The notes: generated by a model from the sequence alone, not told the origin. Shown: positions 52,120 through 60,983, counted from the stretch's first letter. The stretch is 64,000 bases of DNA from JAOAFZ01 sp964412815 (GCA_964412815.1 CAYPQF010000034.1:62001-126000); one strand, 5' to 3'. A program made the numbers and translations.

Positions 52120-52602
52120 ATGGCAGAACGCGGAAAACGGTATGGTCTTCCCCAGGTGATAAAGGAAATGCAGACACACGGAAGTGTGGATTGCCCCCGT
52201 TATGCCCATCTTCCATTACCGGTACGGCAGGTGCTTCAGAATCGTGGAGAACAGGCACAATCTATTGCTGAGATCATGCGGGGAATAGACGCAGAAGTTG
52301 AGGCACGCGGACCACACGGGCTGGTTCATCAAACGGGATATTCGATTGGCCGTCCTGTATTTGAGACTGTTCCACCAGATAGTCTTCTGGAACGGATTCA
52401 CCCGGATAAACCGCTCCCTGACCATTTTGATGCGGTAACCAATCGGTACGCGGGATACATTAACGATACCTTCTGGAATCAGTTGAATCGGGGAACGTAC
52501 TACTGGCATGGCCAGTTAACAGGAGGTCGCCATACACATGAAGATGTCACTTCCACCCTTGTTGCAACCGGGTATCATGCCTACCGCATCGATATCAGGT
52601 AA
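52120..52602 (+). CDS. Hypothetical 160-residue protein
   Basis: No family recognised. A soluble, His-rich protein (WHGQLTGGRHTHEDVTSTL near the end) with no membrane segment. TATAAT lies 5 nt before the ATG, the native leaderless pattern. It follows the ANTAR gene by 28 bp and precedes another unknown gene by 8 bp, so the three may be co-expressed. Confidence 0.6.
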   Translation: MAERGKRYGLPQVIKEMQTHGSVDCPRYAHLPLPVRQVLQNRGEQAQSIAEIMRGIDAEVEARGPHGLVHQTGYSIGRPVFETVPPDSLLERIHPDKPLPDHFDAVTNRYAGYINDTFWNQLNRGTYYWHGQLTGGRHTHEDVTSTLVATGYHAYRIDIR

Positions 52603-52610
52603 ATCCAACC

Positions 52611-53054
52611 TTGAGACAACTCCGTGATATTTCACTAAACAGTACCCCAATTATTCATTTTCTCTCGATGAATGGCGGACAGCAGATGCTGGAGCTGATC
52701 CACTCTCTACGGAACGGACGGACCAGTGGCGCATGGGATCCATCGCTGGTGGTATTCAACGACGAAGCAACGCAGTTATTTATTACAGAAGACTGGCCAT
52801 CCCTGCCTAACTATCGCATCTCCGGCCCGACATCCAGCGATGCCTCTACCATTGGAGAGATCGAGATCACCCTGCCGGTTACCGGATGTCCGGCACAGTA
52901 TCAGAATATTCTCACCCGACTGTGGTTCTGGTACATCGAGATCGCACTGCCCGATAAACCTGTTCAAGATGATCCACCCCTGGACAACCCCCGCCATCCG
53001 TTTATGCGCTGGGTGGCAACCCTGTTTTCCGGTAATGGTCATGCGCAGCAATAA
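52611..53054 (+). CDS. Hypothetical 147-residue protein
   Basis: No family recognised; Trp- and Pro-rich soluble protein (TRLWFWYIEIALPDKP). The frame opens with a TTG at 52611; an ATG at 52668 (MNGGQQMLELIHSLRNG) is an alternative. It lies 8 bp after the previous gene, so it is probably translated from the same message. Confidence 0.55.
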   Translation: MRQLRDISLNSTPIIHFLSMNGGQQMLELIHSLRNGRTSGAWDPSLVVFNDEATQLFITEDWPSLPNYRISGPTSSDASTIGEIEITLPVTGCPAQYQNILTRLWFWYIEIALPDKPVQDDPPLDNPRHPFMRWVATLFSGNGHAQQ

Positions 53055-53106
53055 CGATTCAGTTAGCTGCTGTACCTGTTTACAGTAGCGTATAATACTA
53101 CTACGT

Positions 53107-53835
53107 ATGCATCTTTCTTTGATTACGTACAACCTGTACTTTAACCGGGCGCACGATCATGTGCCGGAACTTATGCAGAAATGCACCCCTGACTTTTTCT
53201 GCGTACAGGAAATTAATACGACCGATCAGCAGCTCCAGTCACTGGAGGTTGGCCCATATAAACTTGCGGAATATGCCAACTCTTTTATCAAGCACGGAAA
53301 AAACTGGGGAAATGCTACCTACTACAACGCAGACCGGTTTGAATTAGTCTCTGCGAAAACAACCGACCTTCCACAAAGTTTGTACGATGTTATGGTGTTT
53401 TTACTTCAGTTTTTACACAACGCGCGTACCACCGTTGAGACGGTCTTTAAAGACAAACAAACCGGTACGCTGGTCCGAGTATACAATGTGCATTTAAGTC
53501 ATATTACCAGTACAAAACACCGGCTGGCACAACTTGCAACCTCAATTAACGAACTGGGATTGGAAAATATGGAAAAAGAACGTGTTCTTATTGCGGGAGA
53601 TTTTAATTGTTATCACGGCAAGCGGGCGATGGGAGAGTTTTTTCAGCAGTGGAATCTGGAAGAGGCAACGTCCAATATCTTTATGACGTTTAATCATAAA
53701 AAGTTCGGCATCTCGGTAATGAAAGGAAAGCTCGACTACATTCTTCACCGTAATCTCCGGAATATTGAGACGGTGCGAATCGAACCCACCCAGTCAGACC
53801 ACTATCCCATTATGGGAAGATTCGAACTGTTATAG
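53107..53835 (+). CDS. Endonuclease/exonuclease/phosphatase (EEP) family protein
   Basis: 242 residues, single EEP domain. Conserved positions: ITYNLYF (N), FFCVQEIN (metal-binding Glu), YNVHLSH (His), IAGDFNCY (GDFN) and QSDHYPIMGRF (SDH catalytic His at the C-terminus). Such enzymes cut phosphodiesters in DNA, RNA or phosphoinositides; the substrate is open. No signal peptide. TATAAT lies 10 nt before the ATG. Confidence 0.83.
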   Translation: MHLSLITYNLYFNRAHDHVPELMQKCTPDFFCVQEINTTDQQLQSLEVGPYKLAEYANSFIKHGKNWGNATYYNADRFELVSAKTTDLPQSLYDVMVFLLQFLHNARTTVETVFKDKQTGTLVRVYNVHLSHITSTKHRLAQLATSINELGLENMEKERVLIAGDFNCYHGKRAMGEFFQQWNLEEATSNIFMTFNHKKFGISVMKGKLDYILHRNLRNIETVRIEPTQSDHYPIMGRFELL

Positions 53836-53839
53836 CTCC

Positions 53840-54214
53840 TTAGAGCGATTGAATGATTGCCAGCACATCCGGGATCCGGGTATTTACTTTGAGCAAAAAA
53901 TAATCAGCGCCCAGTTCTGTTGCTTTTTTCTCTGAGTCATTATCCAGATTGGTCGAAACGATGACGGGTATAGAAGCCGTTTCCGGATTCTTTTTTATCT
54001 CTTCGAGGATCGTTAAGCCATTGATGTCCGGAAGTAAAATATCGAGAATAATCACATCAGGAGTAGTCTTAATCGCTGCCAATGCTTTGGCTCCTGTTTC
54101 TGCCTGAAGAACGGTATATCCATGATGAGTCAGGAGTACCTCATATGCATTCGCCAGAAAGGGATCGTCTTCTACAATCAGGATGGTTTTTGGTGATTTG
54201 TTATGTTCTGACAT
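53840..54214 (-). CDS. Stand-alone response-regulator receiver domain
   Basis: 124 residues, receiver only. Acidic pair Asp16/Asp17 (ILIVEDDPF), phospho-acceptor Asp57 (VIILDILLPDING), the switch Thr in VIVSTN (87) and Lys108. No output domain, so it must act by protein contacts, as CheY-like or histidine-kinase relay proteins do. It is divergent from glnA across the glnA leader. No kinase is encoded nearby. Confidence 0.9.
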   Translation of the reverse strand: MSEHNKSPKTILIVEDDPFLANAYEVLLTHHGYTVLQAETGAKALAAIKTTPDVIILDILLPDINGLTILEEIKKNPETASIPVIVSTNLDNDSEKKATELGADYFLLKVNTRIPDVLAIIQSL

Positions 54215-54270
54215 AGGATAGTTGTATCATATCTCTTTTGTAAGAAATTGTAAATAATTGTTGCGTGTGG

Positions 54271-54417
54271 TATAATTATTTATAACTTCAATGATGAAGT
54301 CTTCTTCCACACGGTTGTGGGATGAGTTATCTTCTTTTTCGCCCCTGTCTTCTCTAAGGCGCAAACAGCTATTTTAATCGGGGTTCCTGTATTATTATTT
54401 TCCACAACCACCTATCT
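54271..54417 (+). promoter_or_regulatory. glnA promoter and leader with tandem ANTAR-type hexaloop hairpins
   Basis: TATAAT (54271-54276) would start RNA near 54283. P1: ACTTC (54285-54289), loop AATGAT, GAAGT (54296-54300). P2: CCAC (54307-54310, extendable to 54305), loop ACGGTT, GTGG (54317-54320). Both six-base loops have A at position 1 and G at position 4, the ANTAR target rule. The P2 right arm (54313-54322) can instead pair for 10 bp with 54400-54409, ending 8 nt before the glnA ATG, which would hide the start. Protein binding to P1/P2 would free it. A CCCC (54342-54345)/GGGG (54380-54383) pairing may add structure. No SD is visible. Confidence 0.7.
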
Positions 54418-55830
54418 ATGATAGACGAGCAGAGAGTCTACTCTATGATCAAGAACGGCGAAATTGAGTTCGTCGATGTCAAGTTTACCGATTTACGCGG
54501 AACCTGGCAGCACTTTACTATTTCAGCAGATGCTTTTGATGCAGACAGTAATGCACGCGGCTACGGCTTTGACGGTTCGAGTATTAAGGGATTCCAGGAG
54601 ATCTACGAATCCGACATGCTCCTCAAACCGGATATGTCCACCGCTTTTATGGATCCTTTTTACGAAAAGACACTGTCCGTGATCTGTGACATCTTTGACC
54701 CGATGACGGGCAAGGAGTTCGAGAAAGATCCACGCTTTACTGCTAAAAAAGCAGAAGCCTTCTTAAAAAAATCCGGCTTCGGTGACACTTCATACTGGGG
54801 CCCCGAACTGGAGTTCTTCCTGTTTGATTCAGCCGCAGTCAAGCTGACACCATACGAATCCGGTGTCTCACTGCGCAGTTCAGAAATTCCCAACCAGGAC
54901 TCGTATGAGGTAGAGGATGAGGATACCTACAAGCTCCAGGTAAAAGGCGGCTACTTCCCGGTGCCTCCATTTGATAAGCTGCAGGAATTCCGTTCCGAGG
55001 CGATGTCAATTCTGAAGAGTATCGGTATCGAAGTAGAAGTGCATCATCATGAGGTGGCAACTGGCGGTCAGTGTGAACTGGATCTGAAGTATGACACTCT
55101 GGTGCGTATGGCTGATAAGGTGATGATCTACAAGTATGTGATCCGCAACCTGGCAAAGCAGTATGGCTACACCGCCATCTTCCTGCCAAAACCGGTCTTT
55201 GGAGATAACGGCTCCGGCATGCATACCCATCAGTCAATCTTTAAGGGTGGCAAGAACATGTTCTTTGATCCAAAAGGATCATATGTCATGCTCACAAAAG
55301 ATGCGATGTCCTATGCAGCAGGTCTGTTGACTCACATCTATGCCATTCTCGGCTTTACCAATTCTACCCTGAATTCGTATCGTCGTCTCGTGCCACACTT
55401 TGAAGCACCAACGGCGGTTGCGTTCTCAGCCCGGAATAGAAGCGCGGCAATTCGTATTCCGATGTACTTCCCGGATGCGGAAAAGGCCAAGCGTCTTGAG
55501 TTCCGTTGTCCTGACCCAACCTGTAATCCGTACCTCTCATTTGCGGCACAGCTGATGGCAGGTATTGACGGCATGGAGAAAAAGATGGATCCCGGAAAGC
55601 TGGGATTTGGACCATTTGATGAAAATATCTGGGAAAAGGGAAGTGTTAAACAGACCCCGCGCGATCTGTTCACATCGCTGGAAGCACTGGAAGCGTGTGA
55701 AATCTTTACCAAGGGTGGCGTGTTTACCAAGACACAGATTGAGAGCTATCTTGATGTAAAGCGCACGGAAGCAATCGAAGCATTGCGATATCCAACTCCT
55801 GCAGACTTCTTCTATAACGGAGACATGTAA
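54418..55830 (+). CDS. glnA: Glutamine synthetase, type I
   Basis: 470 residues. Converts glutamate, ammonia and ATP to glutamine. Motifs: RGYGFDGSSIKGF, WGPELEFFLFD, HHHEVATGGQCELDL, KPVFGDNGSGMHTHQS (ATP site) and AFSARNRSAAIRIP. Length fits the adenylylated I-beta class, but the usual adenylylation Tyr loop (NLYDLPPEE) is replaced by IWEKGSVKQTPRDLF, so control by adenylylation is unlikely. Regulation appears to lie in the 5' leader, which carries ANTAR-type hairpins, and a GAF-ANTAR protein is encoded upstream. A palindromic hairpin follows the stop. Confidence 0.95.
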   Translation: MIDEQRVYSMIKNGEIEFVDVKFTDLRGTWQHFTISADAFDADSNARGYGFDGSSIKGFQEIYESDMLLKPDMSTAFMDPFYEKTLSVICDIFDPMTGKEFEKDPRFTAKKAEAFLKKSGFGDTSYWGPELEFFLFDSAAVKLTPYESGVSLRSSEIPNQDSYEVEDEDTYKLQVKGGYFPVPPFDKLQEFRSEAMSILKSIGIEVEVHHHEVATGGQCELDLKYDTLVRMADKVMIYKYVIRNLAKQYGYTAIFLPKPVFGDNGSGMHTHQSIFKGGKNMFFDPKGSYVMLTKDAMSYAAGLLTHIYAILGFTNSTLNSYRRLVPHFEAPTAVAFSARNRSAAIRIPMYFPDAEKAKRLEFRCPDPTCNPYLSFAAQLMAGIDGMEKKMDPGKLGFGPFDENIWEKGSVKQTPRDLFTSLEALEACEIFTKGGVFTKTQIESYLDVKRTEAIEALRYPTPADFFYNGDM

Positions 55831-55845
55831 CAGGGATGGCAGAGA

Positions 55846-55872
55846 GGGGCGGCTGGTTTAACCAGCCGCCCC
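55846..55872. terminator. Hairpin between glnA and a convergent cassette
   Basis: GGGGCGGCTGGTT with its complement forms a nearly perfect 27-bp palindrome. It serves both the glnA end and the convergent gene. No T-run. Confidence 0.6.
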
Positions 55873-55914
55873 GTCTCGCCGCAGTGTCAGCTACGTGGGG
55901 GTATTCTTTCTTCG

Positions 55915-56277
55915 TTACTCTTCCCCTGCAAACAAGAAGAACTCTTCTTCCAGGGTGGCCTGGATCGAAAACTGCATACAGGGCGCGCCATAGGACGGGC
56001 CATAACAACGGGCTCGGTTACCACTGGTGGATTGCATGGTAAAGACGGTGTGCTTGAGCACTTCAAAGCAACCCCACAGGACAGCATCCACCAGCTCCGG
56101 AATAATCACCGTCACCATAAAGTGGATGCGGGTCTCAGCCTTCAGGTCGCAGATTGGCTGCACGGCGATATGAACGACCTCATCAGTTCGATAGGCGGGA
56201 TGCATGAGTCGTATTCTGCGCGTTGGACAGTTCCCGAACAGGGCATTGATCCGGTTAATAAGTTCAGTCTTCAGCAT
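55915..56277 (-). CDS. Cassette-type gene, unknown 120-residue protein
   Basis: No family recognised. A soluble alpha/beta protein (MLKTELINRINALFG, later IHFMVTVIIPELVDAVLWGC) with three Cys, ending LEEEFFLFAGEE. AAGGGGGA lies 8 nt before the ATG and a TATAAT about 45 nt upstream, the SD-leader layout of the cassette class, with moderate GC. The palindromic hairpin after glnA lies beyond its stop. Confidence 0.65.
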   Translation of the reverse strand: MLKTELINRINALFGNCPTRRIRLMHPAYRTDEVVHIAVQPICDLKAETRIHFMVTVIIPELVDAVLWGCFEVLKHTVFTMQSTSGNRARCYGPSYGAPCMQFSIQATLEEEFFLFAGEE

Positions 56278-56377
56278 GGAAGATGTCCCCCTTGGACAGT
56301 GCGGAAACGTACAGATATTATACTACAAGACAATGAGAGGCTCGTGAGAAGGGTATGGAGACAAGGAGAGCGGTGTA

Positions 56378-57082
56378 TTATAGTCTCTCTACCAGCGAGC
56401 CTGTCCGTTCAGCATCTTCCTTTTTCTTCATCTCAAAGAAATACTCCACCTTGGGGTACTCCTTGATCCGCTGCATATGGCGGGAGATATCTGTTTTTTG
56501 TGATGCATGAGCGTGAATGGCAGCCAGTTTTTTATCCCATACCGTAGCGATATCCATGATCAGATCTACCTGGTCAGCAGTATACCCAGGGGGTTTGTAG
56601 ACAAAGTAATCTTGTTTGCGGCCAAGAATCTCGTTCGGGACACAATGGAAGAGAATGCGCTGGATATACGATTTCTGGTGTAAAAGGTAGGAGCAGACCA
56701 TCGAGACGACAATATGATCAATATGTCCGGAAATGCCGCGGTGCTCAAAGGTGATGAGGGTATCCGGCTGAAAGCGATCGAGGATACGACCAATGCTCTG
56801 AGCGAGGCGGTGATAGTTCGCATTGCAGAGGCGCCCATCGGCATAGTGGAGGAAGTGAACTTTTTTGACGCCTAAAATCGCAGCGGACTGCTTGAGTTCT
56901 TCGGCACGGATCTTATCGAGTTGTATCTCTTCTGCGGTTTTTTCACCCCGGCTGCCGGTGGTTGCACAGATGACATGTACATCGTAATCCTTTGCAAACA
57001 GGGCAAGGGTTCCTCCCGGGCCAAAGGCCTCATCATCGGGGTGGGCAAATACCGCAAATAACGTTTTTCGAGTTGATTTCAT
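56378..57082 (-). CDS. PIG-L (LmbE-like) N-acetyl-sugar deacetylase
   Basis: 234 residues. Zinc motif AHPDDE (13-18) and the second motif ISGHIDH around the middle define the family, whose members remove acetyl groups from GlcNAc-type conjugates such as bacillithiol, mycothiol or lipid-linked sugars. The substrate here is unknown. No signal peptide. TATAAT about 27 nt before the ATG. The 114 bp to the next gene hold no feature I can name. Confidence 0.87.
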   Translation of the reverse strand: MKSTRKTLFAVFAHPDDEAFGPGGTLALFAKDYDVHVICATTGSRGEKTAEEIQLDKIRAEELKQSAAILGVKKVHFLHYADGRLCNANYHRLAQSIGRILDRFQPDTLITFEHRGISGHIDHIVVSMVCSYLLHQKSYIQRILFHCVPNEILGRKQDYFVYKPPGYTADQVDLIMDIATVWDKKLAAIHAHASQKTDISRHMQRIKEYPKVEYFFEMKKKEDAERTGSLVERL

Positions 57083-57196
57083 AGAATTTTAAGGAATGAT
57101 GGCACCATTATAACAAACAAGAAGTGACCGTTTTAACAGCAGGAGACAATCAGAAGTGTGACAGCGTGGGGAAGATGTTGGGTTTTGACCATATGA

Positions 57197-57727
57197 TTAT
57201 TGTAACTGTTTTTCCATAATATAGACATTCAAGTATTTGTCGCCAATCTTCATCTCGTTTTTCATGATGCCAACCAGATCAAAGTGAAAACTTTTGTAGA
57301 CGTTGACCGCCATTAATTCGTTGGTGACTGAATAGGTCTTAATTTTAGTGACTCCTTCTTTTTCGAGCAGTTTTTCCAGAAAGGCTTCCATCATCCGGCG
57401 GGCAATTCCCTGGCGGCGAAAATGCTCCTGGACATAGGCCCCCCAGATAAACGCGATGTGCGCAAACTTGGGGTTATCATCAAAATAGGCTCCTAAAAAT
57501 CCAATGGGGTCATGTCCTTTTAACGCAAACACCATAATCACATCGTCGCCGGCAATGACGTTCCGGAGCCGCTCCTGCCAGACGTCGTCGGACTGTTCCT
57601 GTTGTTGTTCAAACGAAGGAAAGAATGCCTCGGGGGTTTCTTTGAGTGCTTCCAGCCAGATATCGCGATATTCGCGCCACTGGTCCGGGCGCAACATGCC
57701 GATGGTAATGGTATCACTTGAACTCAT
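57197..57727 (-). CDS. GNAT-family N-acetyltransferase
   Basis: 176 residues, single GNAT domain. Acetyl-CoA loop VQEHFRRQGIARRMMEAFLEK (Q/RxxGxA), then the C-terminal VNVYKSFHFDLVGIMKNEMK with the usual 'Y..xGF' strand. Probably acetylates a small amine or protein N-terminus. TACAAT lies 7 nt before the ATG. Divergent from the esterase gene with about 50 bp between. Confidence 0.85.
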   Translation of the reverse strand: MSSSDTITIGMLRPDQWREYRDIWLEALKETPEAFFPSFEQQQEQSDDVWQERLRNVIAGDDVIMVFALKGHDPIGFLGAYFDDNPKFAHIAFIWGAYVQEHFRRQGIARRMMEAFLEKLLEKEGVTKIKTYSVTNELMAVNVYKSFHFDLVGIMKNEMKIGDKYLNVYIMEKQLQ

Positions 57728-57778
57728 ACGGTGTATTGTAGCAAATACATACCCACTTTAATGCAAGGGTTTTTTATA

Positions 57779-58807
57779 ATGAATAGTGTGAAACATAATT
57801 CTTCTCACCGGAGTAGTACTACTACAATCAATCCAGAAATGGTATTTATTCATAAATCGACGCTCTATATCCTGCTGGTGATCGTGGTAACGATCGCGGT
57901 ATATATCGGGTATCGCTTTTTTCTCCCTCCCGAAGCTCTTACGCCCGGTCCTGTCGCTTCGCTTTCCATTCCGCTTGAGCCATCAGAGCTCATCCAGAAA
58001 CAGGAAGTGACCCATAACGAGAAAGGAAGAACGGTGTACCTGTATGTCCCTGAGTCAACCAAACGTTCAAATTCTGTCCATGCGATTATCTTGCTGCATG
58101 GATACGGGGGTGATGCCCGATCGTTTTTAAGCGGGTCCGGATTTATGCCGATTGCAGATGAACACGGAGTAGTTCTGGTAGCCCCGGAGGGTATCGGGCT
58201 TTCCTGGAATGTAGAATACTGCTGCGGAGTAAGCCGCAAAAACGATATTGATGATACGGGATACATCGCTGCAATTGCATCTGCACTGAAAAGTAACGGT
58301 GTGCAGGACGTATTTCTCGCCGGGTACTCGAATGGCGGAATTCTATCGTATATGGTGTCATCGATGTATCCGGAACTCTTCCGTGCGATTGCCCCGGTTG
58401 CTGCAACAGCAGGAGGACGGCGGTTTTCGTATGAGCCGTTCTTGACGCCGAAAACGCTGAAAGAGACAGTCCCGGCAATCATTATTCACGGAAAACAGGA
58501 CGAGGTCATTCCCTATGAGGGTGGCGTAAGTCCAGTCGAGAATATTGAGACCTACTCAGCGTACGAATCCGCTGAATTATGGGCACGGGAGAACGGATGT
58601 CAGACTAATGAAACGGATGATGTGGTGCTGGATACCTTTACTTTGAATATGTATTTTTGTCCTCCGGAAGCTGCGGTTGAGATGTATACCGTAATAGGCA
58701 CCGGACATACCTGGGAACACATGATCGGTGATGTGTCGAGTACCCAGCTGATCTGGCAGTTTTTTGCGCAATATACGGGAGATACCATCCCGGCAACATT
58801 TAATTAG
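57779..58807 (+). CDS. Anchored alpha/beta-hydrolase esterase (LpqC/PHB-depolymerase-like)
   Basis: 342 residues. One N-terminal membrane helix (about 28-48), then an esterase domain: oxyanion motif ILLHGYGGDARSF, nucleophile GYSNGG, acid region IIHGKQDEVIPYEGG and a His in GTGHTWEH. A CCGVSRKNDIDD stretch is typical of the LpqC/feruloyl-esterase-like subgroup. It faces outside the cell. The start is uncertain: the ATG at 57779 overlaps the apparent TATAAT, so the GTG at 57788 may be the true leaderless start. Confidence 0.83.
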   Translation: MNSVKHNSSHRSSTTTINPEMVFIHKSTLYILLVIVVTIAVYIGYRFFLPPEALTPGPVASLSIPLEPSELIQKQEVTHNEKGRTVYLYVPESTKRSNSVHAIILLHGYGGDARSFLSGSGFMPIADEHGVVLVAPEGIGLSWNVEYCCGVSRKNDIDDTGYIAAIASALKSNGVQDVFLAGYSNGGILSYMVSSMYPELFRAIAPVAATAGGRRFSYEPFLTPKTLKETVPAIIIHGKQDEVIPYEGGVSPVENIETYSAYESAELWARENGCQTNETDDVVLDTFTLNMYFCPPEAAVEMYTVIGTGHTWEHMIGDVSSTQLIWQFFAQYTGDTIPATFN

Positions 58808-58852
58808 TTCATCTTGCAGGTACGTCTAGATGCGGTATACTTTGGATGAGGT

Positions 58853-60352
58853 ATGAGAAAAATTTCCGCAACAATGGTCTCTCAACATCCGGACCATGCT
58901 AACAAGCCCTATTGGCATTCATCTCCCTTTATCAAAGTTCAGGACGAAATCGAAGAGGCTCATCGGTCTTTTTTTGATATCGGTTCGTCTGAGTACAAAT
59001 GGGACTGGGAAGGGAAATTTGTAGATGAGTCAGTTGTGGAACGTTTGCTGACTACCTACTTCGATGATTTTTCAAAAGCCCCGCTGGGGGTAGAGAAGTT
59101 TCTTACCTTTCGTCTTCCAAACCCTAAAGTGCAGACAGAATTCCGATTAGGGCGGGCGTTTATGGGCATTATTGGTGCTGCCGGACTAGCGGAAACTGCC
59201 GGACTGCAGCCGCCCCTTTTTGAGGTTATTCTCCCGATGACCGAAACCTCCCGGGAGATGATTGATATTCAGGAAGCATATCAGGAGATGAACTCGCTCA
59301 AGCATCCACTTTTGAAGATTACGGACTCAAATAAACTGAGTCAGCTTGAGCTCATTCCGCTATTTGAACAGGTAGAAGTGATTCTTGACTCTGACAAGAT
59401 TATCCGTGAATATCTTGAGTATTACCTTAACCGCTTTGGTGAAAAACCTGAGTATATGCGCCCGTACGTTGCCCGTTCGGACCCTGCCTTAAACTCCGGT
59501 CTGGTTCCTACAGTTTTAGCGATTAAGGTAGCGCTCTCAAAGTACCACCAGTTTGAGATTCCGATGTATCCGATTATCGGCTCGGCTTCGCTTCCGTTCC
59601 GTGGCGGTCTCACTCCATACTCGGTAGAACAGTTTGCGTCACTCTACAAAGGTGTTCGCACCGCGCTCATTCAGAGTGCATTCCGCTATGACTATGATCA
59701 GGAACTGGTGAAAGAAGGTATTCGAAAGCTTGAAGAGATCTTACCCACACAAAAAGCTGACCCGGTCTCCCCACAGGAAGAAAAACTGATTCGTGAGATG
59801 GTTCCGGTATTTGAAGGGTATTATCGACCGGTGATCGAAGGGATTGCTGGTGTGATTAATCTGATTGCCGGTCAGTTACCGAAACGACGAGAGAGAGTGC
59901 AGCATGTTGGTCTGTTCGGATATTCTCGCGGTGTCGGTTCGGTTAAGTTGCCCCGGGCGATCGGATTTACCGCGGCACTCTATAATATCGGAGCCCCGCC
60001 GGAAATAATTGGTACCGGTCGTGCGCTAAAAGAGATTAAAGAACAGAATAGAGAAGGATTTGATTTGATTCTCACGCTGTATCCGACGCTTGTTGTGGAC
60101 CTGCAGCGTGCCGGACGGTTTGTCAATAAAGCGGTTATTACCGCGCTGGCAAAAGATTCTGCTGCCTGGAAGGCGGTGTGGGAAGATGTGCAGGCAATTG
60201 AAACAGTATTTGGGATTGCTCTAGAGCCGGAAACACCGGAAGAACAAAAACACGCCGCATTTGTATCCAGTATCTATTCAGGGATGCAGACCGGATCGAT
60301 AGATGTGGAAGATATTGAAGCAGCAGCAAAGCTGCGGAAAAGTCTGGGATGA
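58853..60352 (+). CDS. ppcA: Archaeal-type phosphoenolpyruvate carboxylase
   Basis: 499 residues, half the length of the usual bacterial enzyme. It carries the archaeal-type (PpcA) signature: start KISATMVSQHPDHANKPYW, PIIGSASLPFRGGLTP, and FGYSRGVGSVKLPRAIGFTA. Makes oxaloacetate from PEP and bicarbonate, an anaplerotic step that also feeds glutamate/glutamine supply next to glnA. TATACT lies 11 nt before the ATG. Base composition matches native genes, so any transfer from archaea or another bacterium is old. Confidence 0.92.
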   Translation: MRKISATMVSQHPDHANKPYWHSSPFIKVQDEIEEAHRSFFDIGSSEYKWDWEGKFVDESVVERLLTTYFDDFSKAPLGVEKFLTFRLPNPKVQTEFRLGRAFMGIIGAAGLAETAGLQPPLFEVILPMTETSREMIDIQEAYQEMNSLKHPLLKITDSNKLSQLELIPLFEQVEVILDSDKIIREYLEYYLNRFGEKPEYMRPYVARSDPALNSGLVPTVLAIKVALSKYHQFEIPMYPIIGSASLPFRGGLTPYSVEQFASLYKGVRTALIQSAFRYDYDQELVKEGIRKLEEILPTQKADPVSPQEEKLIREMVPVFEGYYRPVIEGIAGVINLIAGQLPKRRERVQHVGLFGYSRGVGSVKLPRAIGFTAALYNIGAPPEIIGTGRALKEIKEQNREGFDLILTLYPTLVVDLQRAGRFVNKAVITALAKDSAAWKAVWEDVQAIETVFGIALEPETPEEQKHAAFVSSIYSGMQTGSIDVEDIEAAAKLRKSLG

Positions 60353-60385
60353 TGAGAAATCTTATGTTTGTAATAGTGTGTAGTC

Positions 60386-60415
60386 TGAAGAGCGCCGTTG
60401 GAACGGCGCCCTTCA
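60386..60415. terminator. Hairpin after ppcA
   Basis: TGAAG(A)GCGCCGT pairs with ACGGCGC(C)CTTCA over a 4-nt loop, 34 bp after the ppcA stop. No T-run. The next 115 bp before the convergent lipoprotein stop show nothing else. Confidence 0.55.
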
Positions 60416-60530
60416 GTGGCCGATAATGACTCACGAAACCCCTTCTGCGTTTTAACACCTCCTTGTTGGCTCTTCGTTGTGAAACGTTCGCCCGCTCCGT
60501 ATTGTGGTCTAGTCAGCGTCGGAGCAGCCT

Positions 60531-60983
60531 TTAGCTGTCGCTCAGCAGCGGCTTCCACTCGGGCACGTCGCCGCTGGTCACCTCCAGCTCGCCGGCGGTG
60601 AAAACCGCCACAAGCACATCGTCGTCCAGGACGTTGACCGTGAAGAGGACGGTGAACTGGGGCTCGCCCGGCAGGCCGCGCGCGATCTCCATCGACTTGC
60701 CGTCGGCCGCGCGCGAATGGTTGATGTTCGGCGTGTTCGTGTCGATGTCGAAGCTGGACCCGTCGCGGGTCAGCGTGAACTCGATCCAGGCCTCCTTCGC
60801 GCTCTCGCGATAGCGGAAGGTGCCGTTGCCGCTGGGTAGGGCCTCCATGCTGGCGATCGGCAAATCCAGCGTGCCGCTGTTCGACCCGGTCGTGTTGGGG
60901 GTGCTCGTCCCGCTCCCTCCGCAGGCGGCAAGCAGTGCGGTAAGTGCCAGGACTAACGTGAGCACTCTTAGTGTCAGTCGCAT
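60531..60983 (-). CDS. GC-rich cassette lipoprotein
   Basis: 150 residues. Lipoprotein signal peptide with lipobox LLAAC (Cys about residue 20) followed by GGSGTSTPNTTGSNSG, so it is lipid-anchored outside. The mature domain (about 40-150) is beta-rich, unknown family. AAGGAGC precedes a double ATG; the second (60983) has better spacing. The signal peptide style is like that of many Chloroflexota lipoproteins. The 253 bp upstream to the next gene hold its TATAAT-type promoter and a hairpin. Confidence 0.72.
   Translation of the reverse strand: MRLTLRVLTLVLALTALLAACGGSGTSTPNTTGSNSGTLDLPIASMEALPSGNGTFRYRESAKEAWIEFTLTRDGSSFDIDTNTPNINHSRAADGKSMEIARGLPGEPQFTVLFTVNVLDDDVLVAVFTAGELEVTSGDVPEWKPLLSDS

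Noticed and set aside
53840..54214. Receiver protein as direct partner of the TGCGG repeats (OmpR-type sites)
   Set aside because: It has no DNA-binding domain, so it cannot bind such sites itself.
60353..60530. Possible small RNA or tRNA after ppcA
   Set aside because: Only one hairpin is present, no cloverleaf or promoter can be traced, and the rest shows no structure.
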